This document shows positions 1-10,097 of a DNA stretch of 24,245 bases, one piece after another. Made by a program: the position numbers and the translations under genes. The notes under the pieces are model-generated. The model was not told the DNA's origin and ran no database searches. It was given only the letters and a program-made list of their open reading frames with translations. The first letter of the stretch is position 1, and every line of letters starts with the position of its first letter. This DNA comes from Ophiothrix spiculata (taxonomy: Eukaryota > Echinodermata > Ophiuroidea > Amphilepidida > Ophiotrichidae), in NCBI GenBank assembly GCA_000969725.1, contig JXSR01S032933.1; one strand, given 5' to 3'.

Positions 1-561
1 TTTCATGGTGAATCCGTTTCTCAGTCCATCCTAATAACTTTGAAATTACAGTTAATATGTGCAATCCAATTCCTGCTATAGCTGAATACATTCATATCAG
101 CCAAACTTGTTGTTTCCATCTGAAATCCAACCATTCCTCCATCAGCTTGCATTTGCAATGTCCAACATTAAATTATGGAAGTACGCCATACTTACATGTA
201 TGTTATTGTGATGCATACATGCATGTCAATAGTACTCTCAGTCAATGATATGCGCCTTTAATATGATGATGATAAGCATCAACGTCATAAAGAAATAAAA
301 CCCATGCTGATTGTAGACCTAATTATGATTCTCGTGAACATTGTTAAAGTATTCCAGGCCGTGGACAAAGTGGAATTCGGCTTTTTTGCACGAATGTCAA
401 TAAGTTTGTAATGCAAGCATTGTTTGAAATGAAATTTTCACCATACACGGACAAGATACCATGATAGTTTATGAATATTTAAACACTATTCTCATATTAT
501 TTTTGATTTCAAGTTACGTGACATTTAACTTCAATAACACTTTTATTGGTCCACCCTGAAG
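1..561. other. Upstream intron or flank, no gene seen
   Basis: This stretch lies before the first exon I can support. I see no convincing splice pair or conserved coding run. A 36-codon ATG-to-stop run at 304-411 is hydrophobic but has no splice or start context, so it is not called. A plausible branch-point-like TTTAACT precedes the exon at 562. The missing upstream exon must end in phase 0 if the gene model is right. Confidence 0.4.
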
Positions 562-601
562 ATCTCAACGAACGTTTTGATCCAATTTGGATTTTCTGAT
601 G
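562..601 (+). CDS. Candidate internal exon 1 of split gene (40 nt)
   Basis: This is the first exon of the + strand gene model that I can place. The 5' splice site is strong (GATG|GTAAGTTT, GT at 602-603). The acceptor (CCCTGAAG|ATC) is weak, with only a modest pyrimidine tract, but it is the only AG between an in-frame stop and the donor. The reading ISTNVLIQFGFSD enters in phase 0 and leaves in phase 1, with a single G carried over. That phase fits the next exon at 2548. The peptide has beta-strand character. The acceptor is the main doubt; the frame and donor are better supported. Gene start and upstream exons are outside the window. Confidence 0.4.
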
Positions 602-1588
602 GTAAGTTTTAATATTTTTTTTTATTTGTACTACAAAACAAATCCAATTTTACGCTGTTAATCGTTGTCGCTTCTATTTAGATAAGAAATATACTGCATA
701 GGCTCAACTTCATCAGTTATTTGCTACTGTAAGATGTATAACAGACCTTATACGCTGTGTTTTGACTTTCTTTCAATGAAAGCAATGTATATCTTACTGG
801 ACATTGGCTTTCGAATCTTTGATATTTTTCAAGATACTTGTCAATATCTCTGCGGGTTATGTAATCTAATCCAGGTTGGTCTTATCTTAAAAATGACTGC
901 GTATATAATCTTAAATTACTGTGGGTAGTATTTGTGACAATTTTTCCAACATTGATGCACCGCTCATGTATATCATTAATCATTCAACAAATTAGCATCA
1001 AATTTGGGTATATAAACAAACCTTGAATAAAAATTGAAAGTCGATGTGCACCGGCTCATGTGTACATGTACTGTTTTCCCGATGAGCCGATTTATGGGCT
1101 TTTACATCATGTGTCAGAAATTTGATGTGTCTGTCAACAGGCATGGGTAGTTACATTTTCTATTTGGTCTTATTTATATCAAAAGACATCATTTAGCTTT
1201 GAATCTGTGGTTAATAGATCATTTTGCTCCTATTTACTCAACAGAAGTGAAAAATTCCTCATATTTTCGTAAACTTGGTCACAATTTTGAACACATGTGC
1301 CCTGTGGCTTCGCCCATAGACTACAACGTAAATGACGAACATGTCAGTCTGCATAAATTGTATTATTTTGAGTATGCTGGTTGTTGGAACAACTCAGAAT
1401 ACTTTAAAATGAAAAATAAAAACAAAGGGAAATCAAAATCAAAGTTCTTTTATTGGTTATATTGTCAGCGGTACAGATACAAGTGGAATGGCCAGGGTTT
1501 AAAGGGTTAAAGTAATACTATGAAGAAAAATATCACCAACAACTAACTGTTATTTTTTTTTTATTAAATTCTGTTTGTTTTTTTGTAG

Positions 1589-1671
1589 ATATTAATAGCC
1601 AAACGATTTGGCTCACAAATGTTTACTTTTTTCTGTTATTGTCATTTGTTGAATTACATTTGGGATCCTGA
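1589..1671 (+). CDS. Possible alternative terminal exon
   Basis: A strong 3' splice site (TGTTTGTTTTTTTGTAG|AT, AG at 1587-1588) is followed by a frame that accepts the phase-1 G from exon 562-601. It runs 26 codons (INSQTIWLTNVYFFLLL..., one hydrophobic helix) to TGA at 1669-1671. I found no usable donor in that frame, so it could only be a last exon giving a truncated product. The phase-0 reading from the same acceptor is also open for 46 codons, so the frame is not certain. It may equally be a decoy acceptor. Confidence 0.2.
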
Positions 1672-1889
1672 ATTTAATTTCGATATAAATGCTTCATATT
1701 ATTGTTGGCCATATAATTCAACATGATAAAAGAATCAGCCTGCGAACTTATTTCTTGAATGTCGACATGAAGACAAAACTTCAAGAATGCTAACTGAAGT
1801 ACGTCTTGCTAATACCTTGGGTACCACAACGGGCCTTTGCATTATTACATTCATGGAATCAATTATTAAACACATATCCACATTAAAAA

Positions 1890-2140
1890 ATAAAACCGAG
1901 AACCGCTGCTCGCCGCCATCTTGTTGTTGCTTATGGAGCATAGTCATTGGATCTCTGGATTTTTTCAGAAAAGGGTCTGATTGCTTGGCATATCGCATAA
2001 ATTTTCAATTCACGCATAGACACTGTGTGCATTTTATATCACGACCAAACTGTGTCTGCGTGTCCAGCAGCGTCTATAGAGGGTTTGCACGACGCGATAA
2101 GCATTATACATGCAACTGTTCTCGCCGCCATCTTGGTGGG
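1890..2140. promoter_or_regulatory. CpG-rich patch with two YY1-like motifs
   Basis: This patch is visibly richer in G+C and CpG than its surroundings. It carries TCGCCGCCATCTTG twice, at 1910-1923 and 2122-2135. The reverse complement contains CAAGATGGCGGC, the known YY1 consensus that often overlaps start codons in animal promoters. On the minus strand the second copy puts ATG at 2131 in good context (CCAAGATGG) and opens a 30-codon frame starting MAARTVACIM, ending at 2039. It could be an antisense promoter and first exon, or part of an old repeat. No minus-strand donor is convincing. Confidence 0.25.
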
Positions 2141-2547
2141 GTCAGAGTAATTTGTAATGTAAACAAGACATCAAAATCGACTGTAACTTGTGATTTACTT
2201 CAAATCAAGACTTGAAAATTAAACTAAATAAATGTACTGTATATTCTTGTCATCATCAGTTGTGATCTGGTATCCGGCCCATGAAAATGGTGTTGTGAGT
2301 ACGATGACGTCACGTGCAAACACTCTATTGTGACTTGCTCTTAGCTTTATATGTCAATTCCTATTTAAAAAGTCCAGAGAAGTGTTGTACGCTGCCCCGG
2401 GTACGCTGCCCTTCAATACCGGAGATACAATGAACCATCCTCCATGAGTGCCAATCCAAAATGGCTACCATCCCATAGGATTTACACGGCGGTCAAATCA
2501 AAATGACTGCAAGTATCGCTAGTTCTTCTCTATAATTTTAATGATAG

Positions 2548-2587
2548 CTGGTAAAATTTGGATGCATGCAGCTGAACTTCCTGTGTG
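2548..2587 (+). CDS. Candidate internal exon 2 of split gene (40 nt)
   Basis: The acceptor GTTCTTCTCTATAATTTTAATGATAG (AG at 2546-2547) has a good pyrimidine tract, and the donor is TGTGTG|GTAAGA (GT at 2588-2589). The exon is 40 nt, entered in phase 1 and left in phase 2, exactly what exons 562-601 and 6350-6410 require. Joined reading: codon GCT at the first junction, then GKIWMHAAELPV, then TG|G for Trp at the next junction. Phase 0 is also open, so the frame is chosen by its neighbours. Very small exons like this are normal in intron-rich animal genes. Function cannot be read from this piece alone. Confidence 0.5.
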
Positions 2588-2740
2588 GTAAGACAATATT
2601 CTATTTACTGTTACCATTTTCATCTTTAAGGGGGATCTACTGTCAATTTTTCCAGTAAAAATTGAGATTTTAATGAAGAAATAGAGCTGAATACTTTTTT
2701 TAATTTGTTTCAAATTTGATCGTGAAGTAATAACTTTTTA

Positions 2741-2994
2741 AAGGTAAATGGTCCGAATTTTCAAATTTTAGTTTTCACTGTCATGAAATCGGAACAACCG
2801 TTTTGATTTTATGAGCAATTTTGTATATTACACTTGCCTATACTTTACTGTGTCAGTAATTTCATGCTTACCATTATGTAACACATCTTCTCATTTTAGC
2901 CGTATAATTTCTCGTGGGTAATGAGGAATATTTTAGTACCAAAATCTGAAGAAATTTGAAAAAAATACTGACCCAATAGGACATGGCTCCTTTA
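2741..2994. mobile_element. Possible degenerate TTAA-flanked MITE
   Basis: The left end reads TTAAAGGTAAATGGTCC and the right end, on the other strand, reads TTAAAGGAGCCATGTCC. Both are bounded by TTAA, like the better-preserved elements at 13062 and 20266. TCAAATTT recurs inside both ends at a roughly similar distance. The inverted repeats are too diverged to be sure. The left border could instead be the TTAAGGGGG at about 2625. Confidence 0.3.
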
Positions 2995-3135
2995 AGCTAC
3001 TTAACATCTATCTTATTTGTTTATTTATTACACTTTTTAAATGTGTTTATCTCAAAAGACAATTTTTGGAAACTTGACCCTCAACATTTTCTAAATTCTA
3101 TGACTACAAAATTGTCACAAATATATATCTAAGTA

Positions 3136-3298
3136 TGCTTTACAACCCTACCGGGAGGGATCTTGATAACTGTCTTACTTTTTGATTTATGAGCTTTCAA
3201 AGTCAAATCCAGCGAGAGAATTGACACTTTTGTAAAATTGGTTGGCATGGCAGCACACCTGAGATATTTTGAAATCCCTCCATTAGGGTTGCAAAGCA
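3136..3298. repeat. Imperfect inverted repeat, about 27-bp arms
   Basis: TGCTTTACAACCCTACCGGG at 3136 continues to GAGGGATC at 3162 and is mirrored by ATCCCTCCATTAGGGTTGC ending AAAGCA at 3298. There are a few mismatches and a loop of about 110 bases. It may be the core of a small MITE, but I cannot define outer ends or a target duplication. Confidence 0.4.
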
Positions 3299-3402
3299 CT
3301 ACCTGTATAACCTAGCCATATATCAACCATGCATCGAATAATATGTAAAGATGACCCTTACAGTGATTTTTAAGGAACATGTAACATGTAGTTTTGCTTT
3401 AC

Positions 3403-3452
3403 CCGAATTAAGCAACTTTGACCTCAACCGAATTAAGCAACTTTGATCTCAC
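3403..3452. repeat. Two-copy 25-bp tandem duplication
   Basis: CCGAATTAAGCAACTTTGAC begins the first copy and recurs 25 bases later with one substitution (ACCTCAA versus ATCTCAC). It looks like a recent small local duplication inside an intron. Confidence 0.7.
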
Positions 3453-4227
3453 CTCATTTGCATATTCGTATTGATATGTATGTGAAAGTACAATTTTCTA
3501 AATTATCATTTACTATGCTTTGTGTTGATATATAACAACCCCATGTGCAAGTATCTCAAGTCTCTTAAACTGGTCATTTAAAATCTCAATCAAAATTACC
3601 GTAAACCCTCCTTAAGAGTTCTTGAATTTAATACCAGTCTTATTCAAGGAGTTTTAAATGTTGCAATCCAACTGCGCTTAAGTGAAAAGTTTAAACTGAA
3701 TACGAGTAGTTATGATCATGTTGTGCACCAATGGATAACAATTATATCCTAGCGTCAGGTAACTGACAATTCAGGAAGTCATGTGTTGTAACATCTGTGA
3801 CTATTACAAGAACACATGTGTTGCATTATTTTGGGCTATAACACAGTTAATAAAGCAAACATATTTTCTAGATATCAGATTTCAACGAAGCATGACATAC
3901 TACTATGTTAAATTAGTCCTAGCCCCTTTCTGTAACACGATTAACCAATTGCTGTTACGAATACAATTTGAATGTGACACCCGTGCAGTAGATGTCTATC
4001 TATAATATATAAACGGTTACAGTGTTTTATGCTGATATAACGTTATTGGATAACCACCTCCTACCCTTAATCTATTTCATCGCATGCAAGGATGATCGGC
4101 ATGGAATGGGTCTTTGTTGCATGATAAAACATGGCGCTGAGATTGTCTCAATCATGTTGTGTTCTTATCTATGTCAGCTGGTAAAGACTATATGAGAATT
4201 TGAATAACAAGAAATAGGTTAACCAGA

Positions 4228-4687
4228 CACTGTTGTTTGAACCCAATAGAAATAGGGACATTTTATTTCTAAGTGTCAAAATAGACGGCGCTATTCATAA
4301 AAACTCATTTTTGGATATAGAAGGGATATGCTGGTGTGTTCTACTGAAATTACTAGGTGCAAAAATGAAGCAGCTGACGTCAAGAATTTTTTTTAAAACA
4401 TTTTAGCAAAAATCTTCGCAGATTAGACAATATAATCGGTAATCAAATATAATCAATAATTTGAAATATGTATAGCGCCCTCATTCTTGCACATATCTGA
4501 ATTTACCAAAAAAAAAACAATAAATGAGCTCAAAATTAACCAAATTTCAAACAAAATGAAATTTTTGGGTTCAAACCTTTTTATGCAACACAAAACAGTT
4601 ACTTTTACTGCTTTTTTCAACTTTCTGTGAAGAAAAGAATTGAATTTTTGGTTTAAAATGAATAAATGTCCACCTCAAACAACAGTG
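4228..4687 (+). mobile_element. Chapaev/CMC-like MITE, copy 1 (460 bp)
   Basis: The termini are CACTGTTGTTTGA at the left and its inverse TCAAACAACAGTG at the right, with a further GGACATTTTATT / GGACATTTATT match inside each end. The element is flanked by CAGA at 4224-4227 and 4688-4691, a 4-bp target-site duplication. CAC-starting ends with 4-bp duplications are known for Chapaev elements of the CMC superfamily. There is no transposase ORF, so it is non-autonomous. A second copy in opposite orientation lies at 23123-23486. Copy 1 has about 100 extra internal bases (roughly 4306-4408) absent from copy 2. Confidence 0.8.
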
Positions 4688-6349
4688 CAGAGAAGATTCA
4701 AGTTTTATTTAAAGCAACCCTTCTTGAACAAATAGCATTGCTATAGCTAGCCTTCTATTATTAGTTTATGAATTGCCGTAAACTTGTAGGATGTGATAAA
4801 TGTTTTCGTAGTATTCATTCCTCTGTGTGACCTGTGTGAAATATATCAATTAAGTGATATTTTGCTTTTCTTTTTTGAAAACAATACATTCGCAATCATT
4901 ATCAAGTACTCTTTGTTTAAGTGTGGACATATTCGGTTTATATTAAAAAAAAACCTCATCTTTAAAGAAAGATGCTTGGCAATGCGGATCAGGGAATATT
5001 TTAGTTGACTCATCAGTATAAGTGTCGCCTATATGCACAAACAACTAATGAAACAGGCCTATTTCTTGATACTTAGTGACCTGCTTTACTATTTTGATTA
5101 CGTCATTAGTCACGCTGCATAATGTAATGTTGAAAAAAAATATTTACCCAGGAAACCACTACTACGTATTCGAAACGTGTGTTTAGAATTTGTGAAAATA
5201 ACAAAAAATAACACTGTGTGCAGTCTCTGGGCAAAGTAGTATGCTTCAAATACCATGTTTACCCAACAAGCATGGGTAACCTTTACTATCGAAGACACAT
5301 CGCGCTTTGTATGTGTAACTCGCGCATCAGTATCTATGGCGTGCGTGTGAGCGGGATTATATTTACTGGCGGATGAAGAAAAACCTCATACTTCCCGCCT
5401 ATTTAGTGTTGATCAAAGTATAGTATCTTTTTAATGAAAGACATGTCTACACTTTTGATTTAATCCCTTGACCCTTTCATAACCATTTGCTTATTCTCAT
5501 CAATATCTTTTCACACATTTCAATCATACAACAAAAAGTTTCAAATATCGACCTTCACTTCCAGAGGTTACACAATATTTACATTTACAAATTGTACATT
5601 TATCATGTCTGCTTCCTTATAATAATAGTCAGAATGGTTTTAAAGATTTGACTAAGTTTCAAATTTGACCCCTGCATTTTCCCCCTTCCTGCAGAATCCT
5701 GTGCAATAGATTGTTTTCAAATCCGCCTTAGTAATCTAGACAGGACACGTTGTCTTCCCGTTGCACATCAACATGTTTTGCTATAGGTATGATGAGATAA
5801 AAGGTTATCTTTACTCCTTATTTTACATTGAGTTGAGAGCAAATCCATGTTTTCGCTAGCTCTTTCAGTAGCTAGCTATTGGTTTGGGTGTGCTTCAAGG
5901 TCATTTAACTTATGTTTAACAAACATTATTTATTTTGTAGATGGAATGCTGTAAAAGATTTCCAATGAATTGTTTGTGAAATTCTACTACAGTTTGATAT
6001 GTCATGCTCGATCAGTAAAAAAGGAGATAAAGATAACAAAATTATTACTAATTATTACCACACACTACATGAACTGCAGGTATCATAATGTCAGTATATA
6101 GCTCTGTTGCAATATTGTGTGCCTGAAACAGTGATAGTGTGACATGGCATGGCCGTTTTTTTAAATGACCTTGTAATGGGATTTGTGCAAATATATTTCT
6201 ATATTTTTAAATACGACAAATGACACTACGTGACAGTCATTTAAATATTGTATTTTGATCAGGTTATGGTATGTGATAAAGTACACTGGGTGTGCTTTCA
6301 TTGAATTATTTTGTTGGTCAACCATTTATATTCTTTAATAAGGTTTTAG

Positions 6350-6410
6350 GAATGCTAACAATCCACCAACATCTGTCAAACAAGATTTACTTCATCCGAA
6401 CGAAATCACG
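6350..6410 (+). CDS. Candidate internal exon 3 of split gene (61 nt)
   Basis: The acceptor is ATATTCTTTAATAAGGTTTTAG (AG at 6348-6349) and the donor is ATCACG|GTAAGATTT (GT at 6411-6412). Entered in phase 2 the exon reads NANNPPTSVKQDLLHPNEIT and leaves in phase 0. The first base completes TG|G (Trp) from exon 2548-2587. Another frame is open (phase 1 entry), but it would not join exon 11382-11413 in the frame that exon 14549-14595 needs. The peptide is polar and loop-like, ending in the start of a beta strand that continues into the next exon. Both splice signals are good, so I trust this exon more than exon 1. Confidence 0.6.
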
Positions 6411-6484
6411 GTAAGATTTGTATTCTAATCATGGCCAGAATACTTTACTTCTACTAGTACTACAAAGTATGGTATCCTAATAAC

Positions 6485-6625
6485 GAGGTTACATCTACGC
6501 CAAACCGACTGCCTAATCATATCAGGTAATGAGATAGATAACAGAATATTACCTCGCTGTGGTAAATCAGGCTACATCAACAGAAAATATTAAAAGATGC
6601 TAGAACACGAACTCAACGATTTGAT
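6485..6625 (+). repeat. Dispersed repeat R3, copy a
   Basis: GAGGTTACATCTACG and the later GGCTACATCAACAGAAAAT match, in the same order, AAGGTTACATCACTTTACG and GGTTACATCAACAAGAAAAT of copy b at 17428-17555. The second half also matches copy c at 19920-20015. The copies are strongly diverged and the family is not recognised. Confidence 0.4.
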
Positions 6626-7840
6626 CTATTTTACATTTCTCTTCCTGAAAGTTAAACGAACTGATTGATTTCAATTTTATTCCTATAATTAAGTTATCAG
6701 TTGTCACGTATCTATAAGTTAAATTATTGTAGTAGAATTGGTATTCATTTATTTTCTAGATGGTCTAGATACGATCGTATAAAGATATCATGATTTACGT
6801 CGTATTGCATAGATTATATATTGAGGGGTGTTTTTATTCCAAATATATTATGTTAGACCATTAAAAACGTTACAAACTTAGTCATATCCTTGCTTCAACC
6901 TTTTAAACTCATCGACACCAAGCAAGATTTTCTTGTTGTTATACATGTATATTTTTTATGAAAAGACTGAAGCCGAAATACATAATGGACATCATTTATG
7001 CAGTAATAACAAGAGGACTGGTCCATATAACTCCTGATACTTATCTCCTTAGGGAAGTCCACAATAATATATACTCATGTATATTATGTTTTATTCAGAA
7101 ACATGTATTTTACAATAAATGGAAAAAATAGTTGCCATCTGATATATGAGATGGAGGAATAGAGAATGTTATAGATGAAGGAAATTGTAGATAGGAAACA
7201 ATATTTTGCACTCTTACAATTCGGCTTAGTTAGAGATTTTGCCATGACTGAAAGAACGCTGAGCGACTGCGTAGTGACCCGGCTCTACGTTCTTTTGAAA
7301 TGACACATTGAACCAGTTGTGTAATCTGAAATAAACTTAATGTCTGTACGAATGAGAATAAGTTCACCTCAAGGAATATCCTAACTTAGTTTTATCCTAT
7401 CTGATACCTCAAGTCTGGTCGACTCTCCTGCAGTAATCAAGCTGACTCCCGCAGGCTAACCTCGTTACAAGCTCTCTAAGGTAAAGACTAAAGACAATGC
7501 TAAAATTAATCCTTCAGGTTAAAGGATAGAGTTAATAAAATACATGTATCTCTACACTTTATATGACTTTTAATGCAATATCATTAATATAAAATAAACT
7601 AGTAAACTGGGACCTGACTGAACCCTATATCGCACATCGCACTTCAAAATAACATAATAGTTAAAACACCGAACTACCACTGAACTACTAGAATAACGTA
7701 GGTCTATCTTTTTAAGAACTATGATAGGAATATGAAGGATACTGCTGTGGTTTTAAAGACCAAAGTTTATTTTTCTTTTGAGCAATATGAGGTTAGTTTT
7801 GCCAAACGTTGGTTAAGGAGCCTGCAACGAAACTGCAACT

Positions 7841-8005
7841 CAACAGTTGCGCAAAATACAAATAACATCGTTGGACACATGTCTTTTTCAAAATGTTAGT
7901 CAAAACTATTGTTGCAGAACGGGTGTTCAAGGGCCAACTCTGCAGTACTGCAACTCTGTTAGGCAAACCCGATACAACGATGTTTTGTAATTTGCGCAAC
8001 TGTTG
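7841..8005. mobile_element. Short inverted-repeat element (165 bp)
   Basis: The left arm CAACAGTTGCGCAAAATACA runs to ATCGTTG at 7873. It is mirrored by CAACGATG at 7975 running to GCGCAACTGTTG at 8005. The arms are about 31-33 bases with small differences. No convincing target duplication is visible (flanks GCAACT and ATAGGG), so the superfamily is open. A 74-codon minus-strand open frame over this area is only the element read in one frame. Confidence 0.6.
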
Positions 8006-8460
8006 ATAGGGCTGCATATTAAATCAATTTTTACAGCATGTATGGAAATCTCAGGAGACGGCGGTATCGTTTAACCCCAAAAGCATCCATCTGTTTTTTA
8101 AATAGATTTGACGAGAGTGTCCAGATTTCATAAACATACAGAAGACTGCTGAGTGAAAGAGGTGGACTTTTGTGCTCGTTGAAATGTTTGTACTCTTATT
8201 AATTCTCGTTAGTTATGTCAAACACTGTAGTTATCTGGCCACTCTTGTTTTGCTCTTGTTCAGACTTCCCACCAACAGTAATAAAGGCATCAAATATATA
8301 TAACATTTTGGACTTCTTTAAATAATTCGCCTCCAATAAAAACTTCTTGGCTTGGTATGTCAGCTGCACTTCTAATTGTTTTACTCTTTTCGGTGCTTAT
8401 TTCCATTCCATATAAAGACTTTTGCTACACTATCTAGTCCAGATTTGCTTTGTTACTTTC

Positions 8461-8575
8461 ATTTAATTAATTAATTAATTAATTAATCTTAATATTTATT
8501 TACTTATTTATTTATTTGTTTATTTATTTTTTTATTTATTTATTTTTTTATTTATTTATTTATTTATTTATTTAA
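8461..8575. repeat. TTAA/TTTA tetranucleotide microsatellite
   Basis: An (ATTA)n run of about 25 bases is followed by a longer (TTTA)n run with several interruptions (TTAC, TTTG, T-runs). This is ordinary simple-sequence DNA inside an intron. Confidence 0.95.
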
Positions 8576-9252
8576 TATTAATACTTAATACATGTATACA
8601 TGTAGATTAGTCACTCCTTAATCAATTTTTTAGATCAGCAATAAAGAAATTAAACAATACAAGCTGTCCTAACACCTTGATCCCGTATTTGGAACATCAA
8701 TAATCATTATTAAACTAACCTTGACATATATAGTAAAAAAGAATATTAACTATGCATAGTTATACAATGACCTTTTACGTTTCATATCCTTCGTTATATT
8801 TGACACAATTGTTTTCAACTAGATCTATTGACAACACTGACAAGCGTGAAAAGTAAGCCTTTATTAAAATTGCAACTCAATTTCTCACTTTCCAAGAAAA
8901 GGCTGAAATCCCGATCCTATGACAAGCTCAGGGGCTGTTTAATTATTGACGTGCATCTCTTGAAGTGAATCTTAGCCATTGACTTAGTAGTTAAGTTATT
9001 ATTTCAGAGAAGATATTCTCGGTTTTATGAAAACACACTAGATATTCTTTTGTTTTGAATTATATCATAACAATTTTGTCGTCGAAGATGTAGTTAAAAT
9101 TAATAAGATATTAAGACGTTATTTGAATTTATCATTAATATACCCATGAAACACTTGATTTGTGGGAGATACAACTCTATGTAGAGTGATCCAAATAACT
9201 TATTAATGGACTCTGGCTAATGATCCACTTTCTGTACACGCATCGTCATAAG

Positions 9253-9290
9253 AAACAGTTATCACATGTATGCATATGTGATAACTGTTT
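9253..9290. repeat. Perfect 15-bp hairpin, 8-nt loop
   Basis: AAACAGTTATCACAT is followed by GTATGCAT and then the exact complement ATGTGATAACTGTTT. All 15 pairs match. It sits about 80 bases before the MITE at 9368 but is not part of it. It may be the tip of an old palindromic insertion. Confidence 0.8.
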
Positions 9291-9367
9291 TAATTAGAAA
9301 TCACATTCTACCCTCTATTTATATTTTGTAATTAACGCGAGATAGTACTTGTTCTGTACAGAGTTGT

Positions 9368-9641
9368 CAATACGTCGATCCTGGGTTTCCACCCGGAAGT
9401 CAATCTTTACCGAAATTTTAGCTCAAACACAGTTTTGCCTATAAAACTAATAAGGCGTGACATTAGCTCCTCCAATTCATATACTTAAAAGCGGGCAATT
9501 TGAATTGTTGTTTAGGATTGGTGGTAGTGCGCATCCATTTCACGCATATTTGGGTGCATTGTTATGCTTTATCAGTGCATTGTGGGATTACATTTCGGTA
9601 AAGATTGATTTCCGGTTGGGAAACCCAGGATCGACGTATTG
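9368..9641. mobile_element. MITE with 49-bp terminal inverted repeats (274 bp)
   Basis: The left arm 9368-9416 starts CAATACGTCGATCCTGGG. The right arm 9592-9641 ends CCCAGGATCGACGTATTG. They pair along nearly 50 bases with one indel and a few substitutions. TGT flanks both sides (9365-9367 and 9642-9644), a possible 3-bp target duplication. The core is unrelated to the arms and has no transposase. The superfamily is not assigned, since three bases is weak evidence. An 87-codon open frame at 9457-9720 runs across the right arm and out of the element, so it is not a gene. Confidence 0.8.
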
Positions 9642-10072
9642 TGTCTCTCCTTTTTCTGTTTTATTATTATACCCACTTATATATGTACTTCTGAATACTG
9701 ACATACAATTTATAATATAGTATAAATGAGCATTGAGACTCTAAGTCACCCGTCCAAAGTTTGATAGTCAAATCTATAATGAGTATTTTTGTCATAAAAT
9801 GATATGTACTAGCTTACATTTTGGATCATGGTACAAGATGATAAAGGCATATCCAACTTTATGGTTTTTACTGCTTTCAGTTCCCACGTGACAGTAAGAT
9901 GAAAAGATGTTTGGACTTTAATTGATAGCATAGCTGTATTGATAATACGAACCTTATATGAAAGCAAGTCACGTGATTTAATTAACCCGAATCTAGTCGT
10001 TAAAAATGATAAGTTTGACAGCATGCAGAATCGATTACTTTAAGTTTCTACTCAACAAGTAAGATGATGATT

Positions 10073-10097
10073 GTTTTTTTTTCATTTAGGTAAGAAT
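10073..10097 (+). other. Candidate recursive (ratchet) splice site
   Basis: A pyrimidine run ending TTTTTTTTTCATTTAG (AG at 10088-10089) abuts GTAAGAATG (GT at 10090-10091) with no exon between. Recursive sites in long introns of flies and vertebrates have this design: a 3' splice site immediately followed by a regenerated 5' splice site. It lies on the coding strand inside the 5-kb intron between exons 6350-6410 and 11382-11413. Confidence 0.4.

Larger units (their letters stand above)
602..2547. other. Intron 1 (1.9 kb)
   Basis: Non-coding on the model. It holds an alternative strong 3' splice site at 1588, a CpG-rich patch with two CCGCCATCTTG motifs near 1890-2140, and otherwise AT-rich unique-looking sequence. 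Short open frames on both strands at 1735-2215 overlap one another and lie over the CpG-rich patch; neither has splice or homology support. Confidence 0.4.
2588..6349. other. Intron 2 (3.8 kb)
   Basis: Non-coding on the model. It contains the possible TTAA element at 2741-2994, an inverted repeat at 3136-3298, a 25-bp tandem duplication at 3403-3452, and the Chapaev-like MITE at 4228-4687. The remainder (about 4.7-6.35 kb) is AT-rich with no feature I can support. A tempting acceptor at 5940 (TTATTTTGTAG) leads into stops within a few codons in the required phase. Confidence 0.4.

Noticed and set aside
304..411. 36-codon hydrophobic ATG-initiated frame
   Set aside because: Length is expected by chance and there is no start, splice or regulatory support.
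1787..2215. 142-codon + strand open frame
   Set aside because: No acceptor, donor or conserved motif; it overlaps a minus-strand open frame and the CpG-rich patch, which lowers stop density by composition.
5940..5952. Possible 10-nt micro-exon after TTATTTTGTAG
   Set aside because: The required donor GCT|GTAAAA is weak, and such a small exon cannot be supported from sequence alone.
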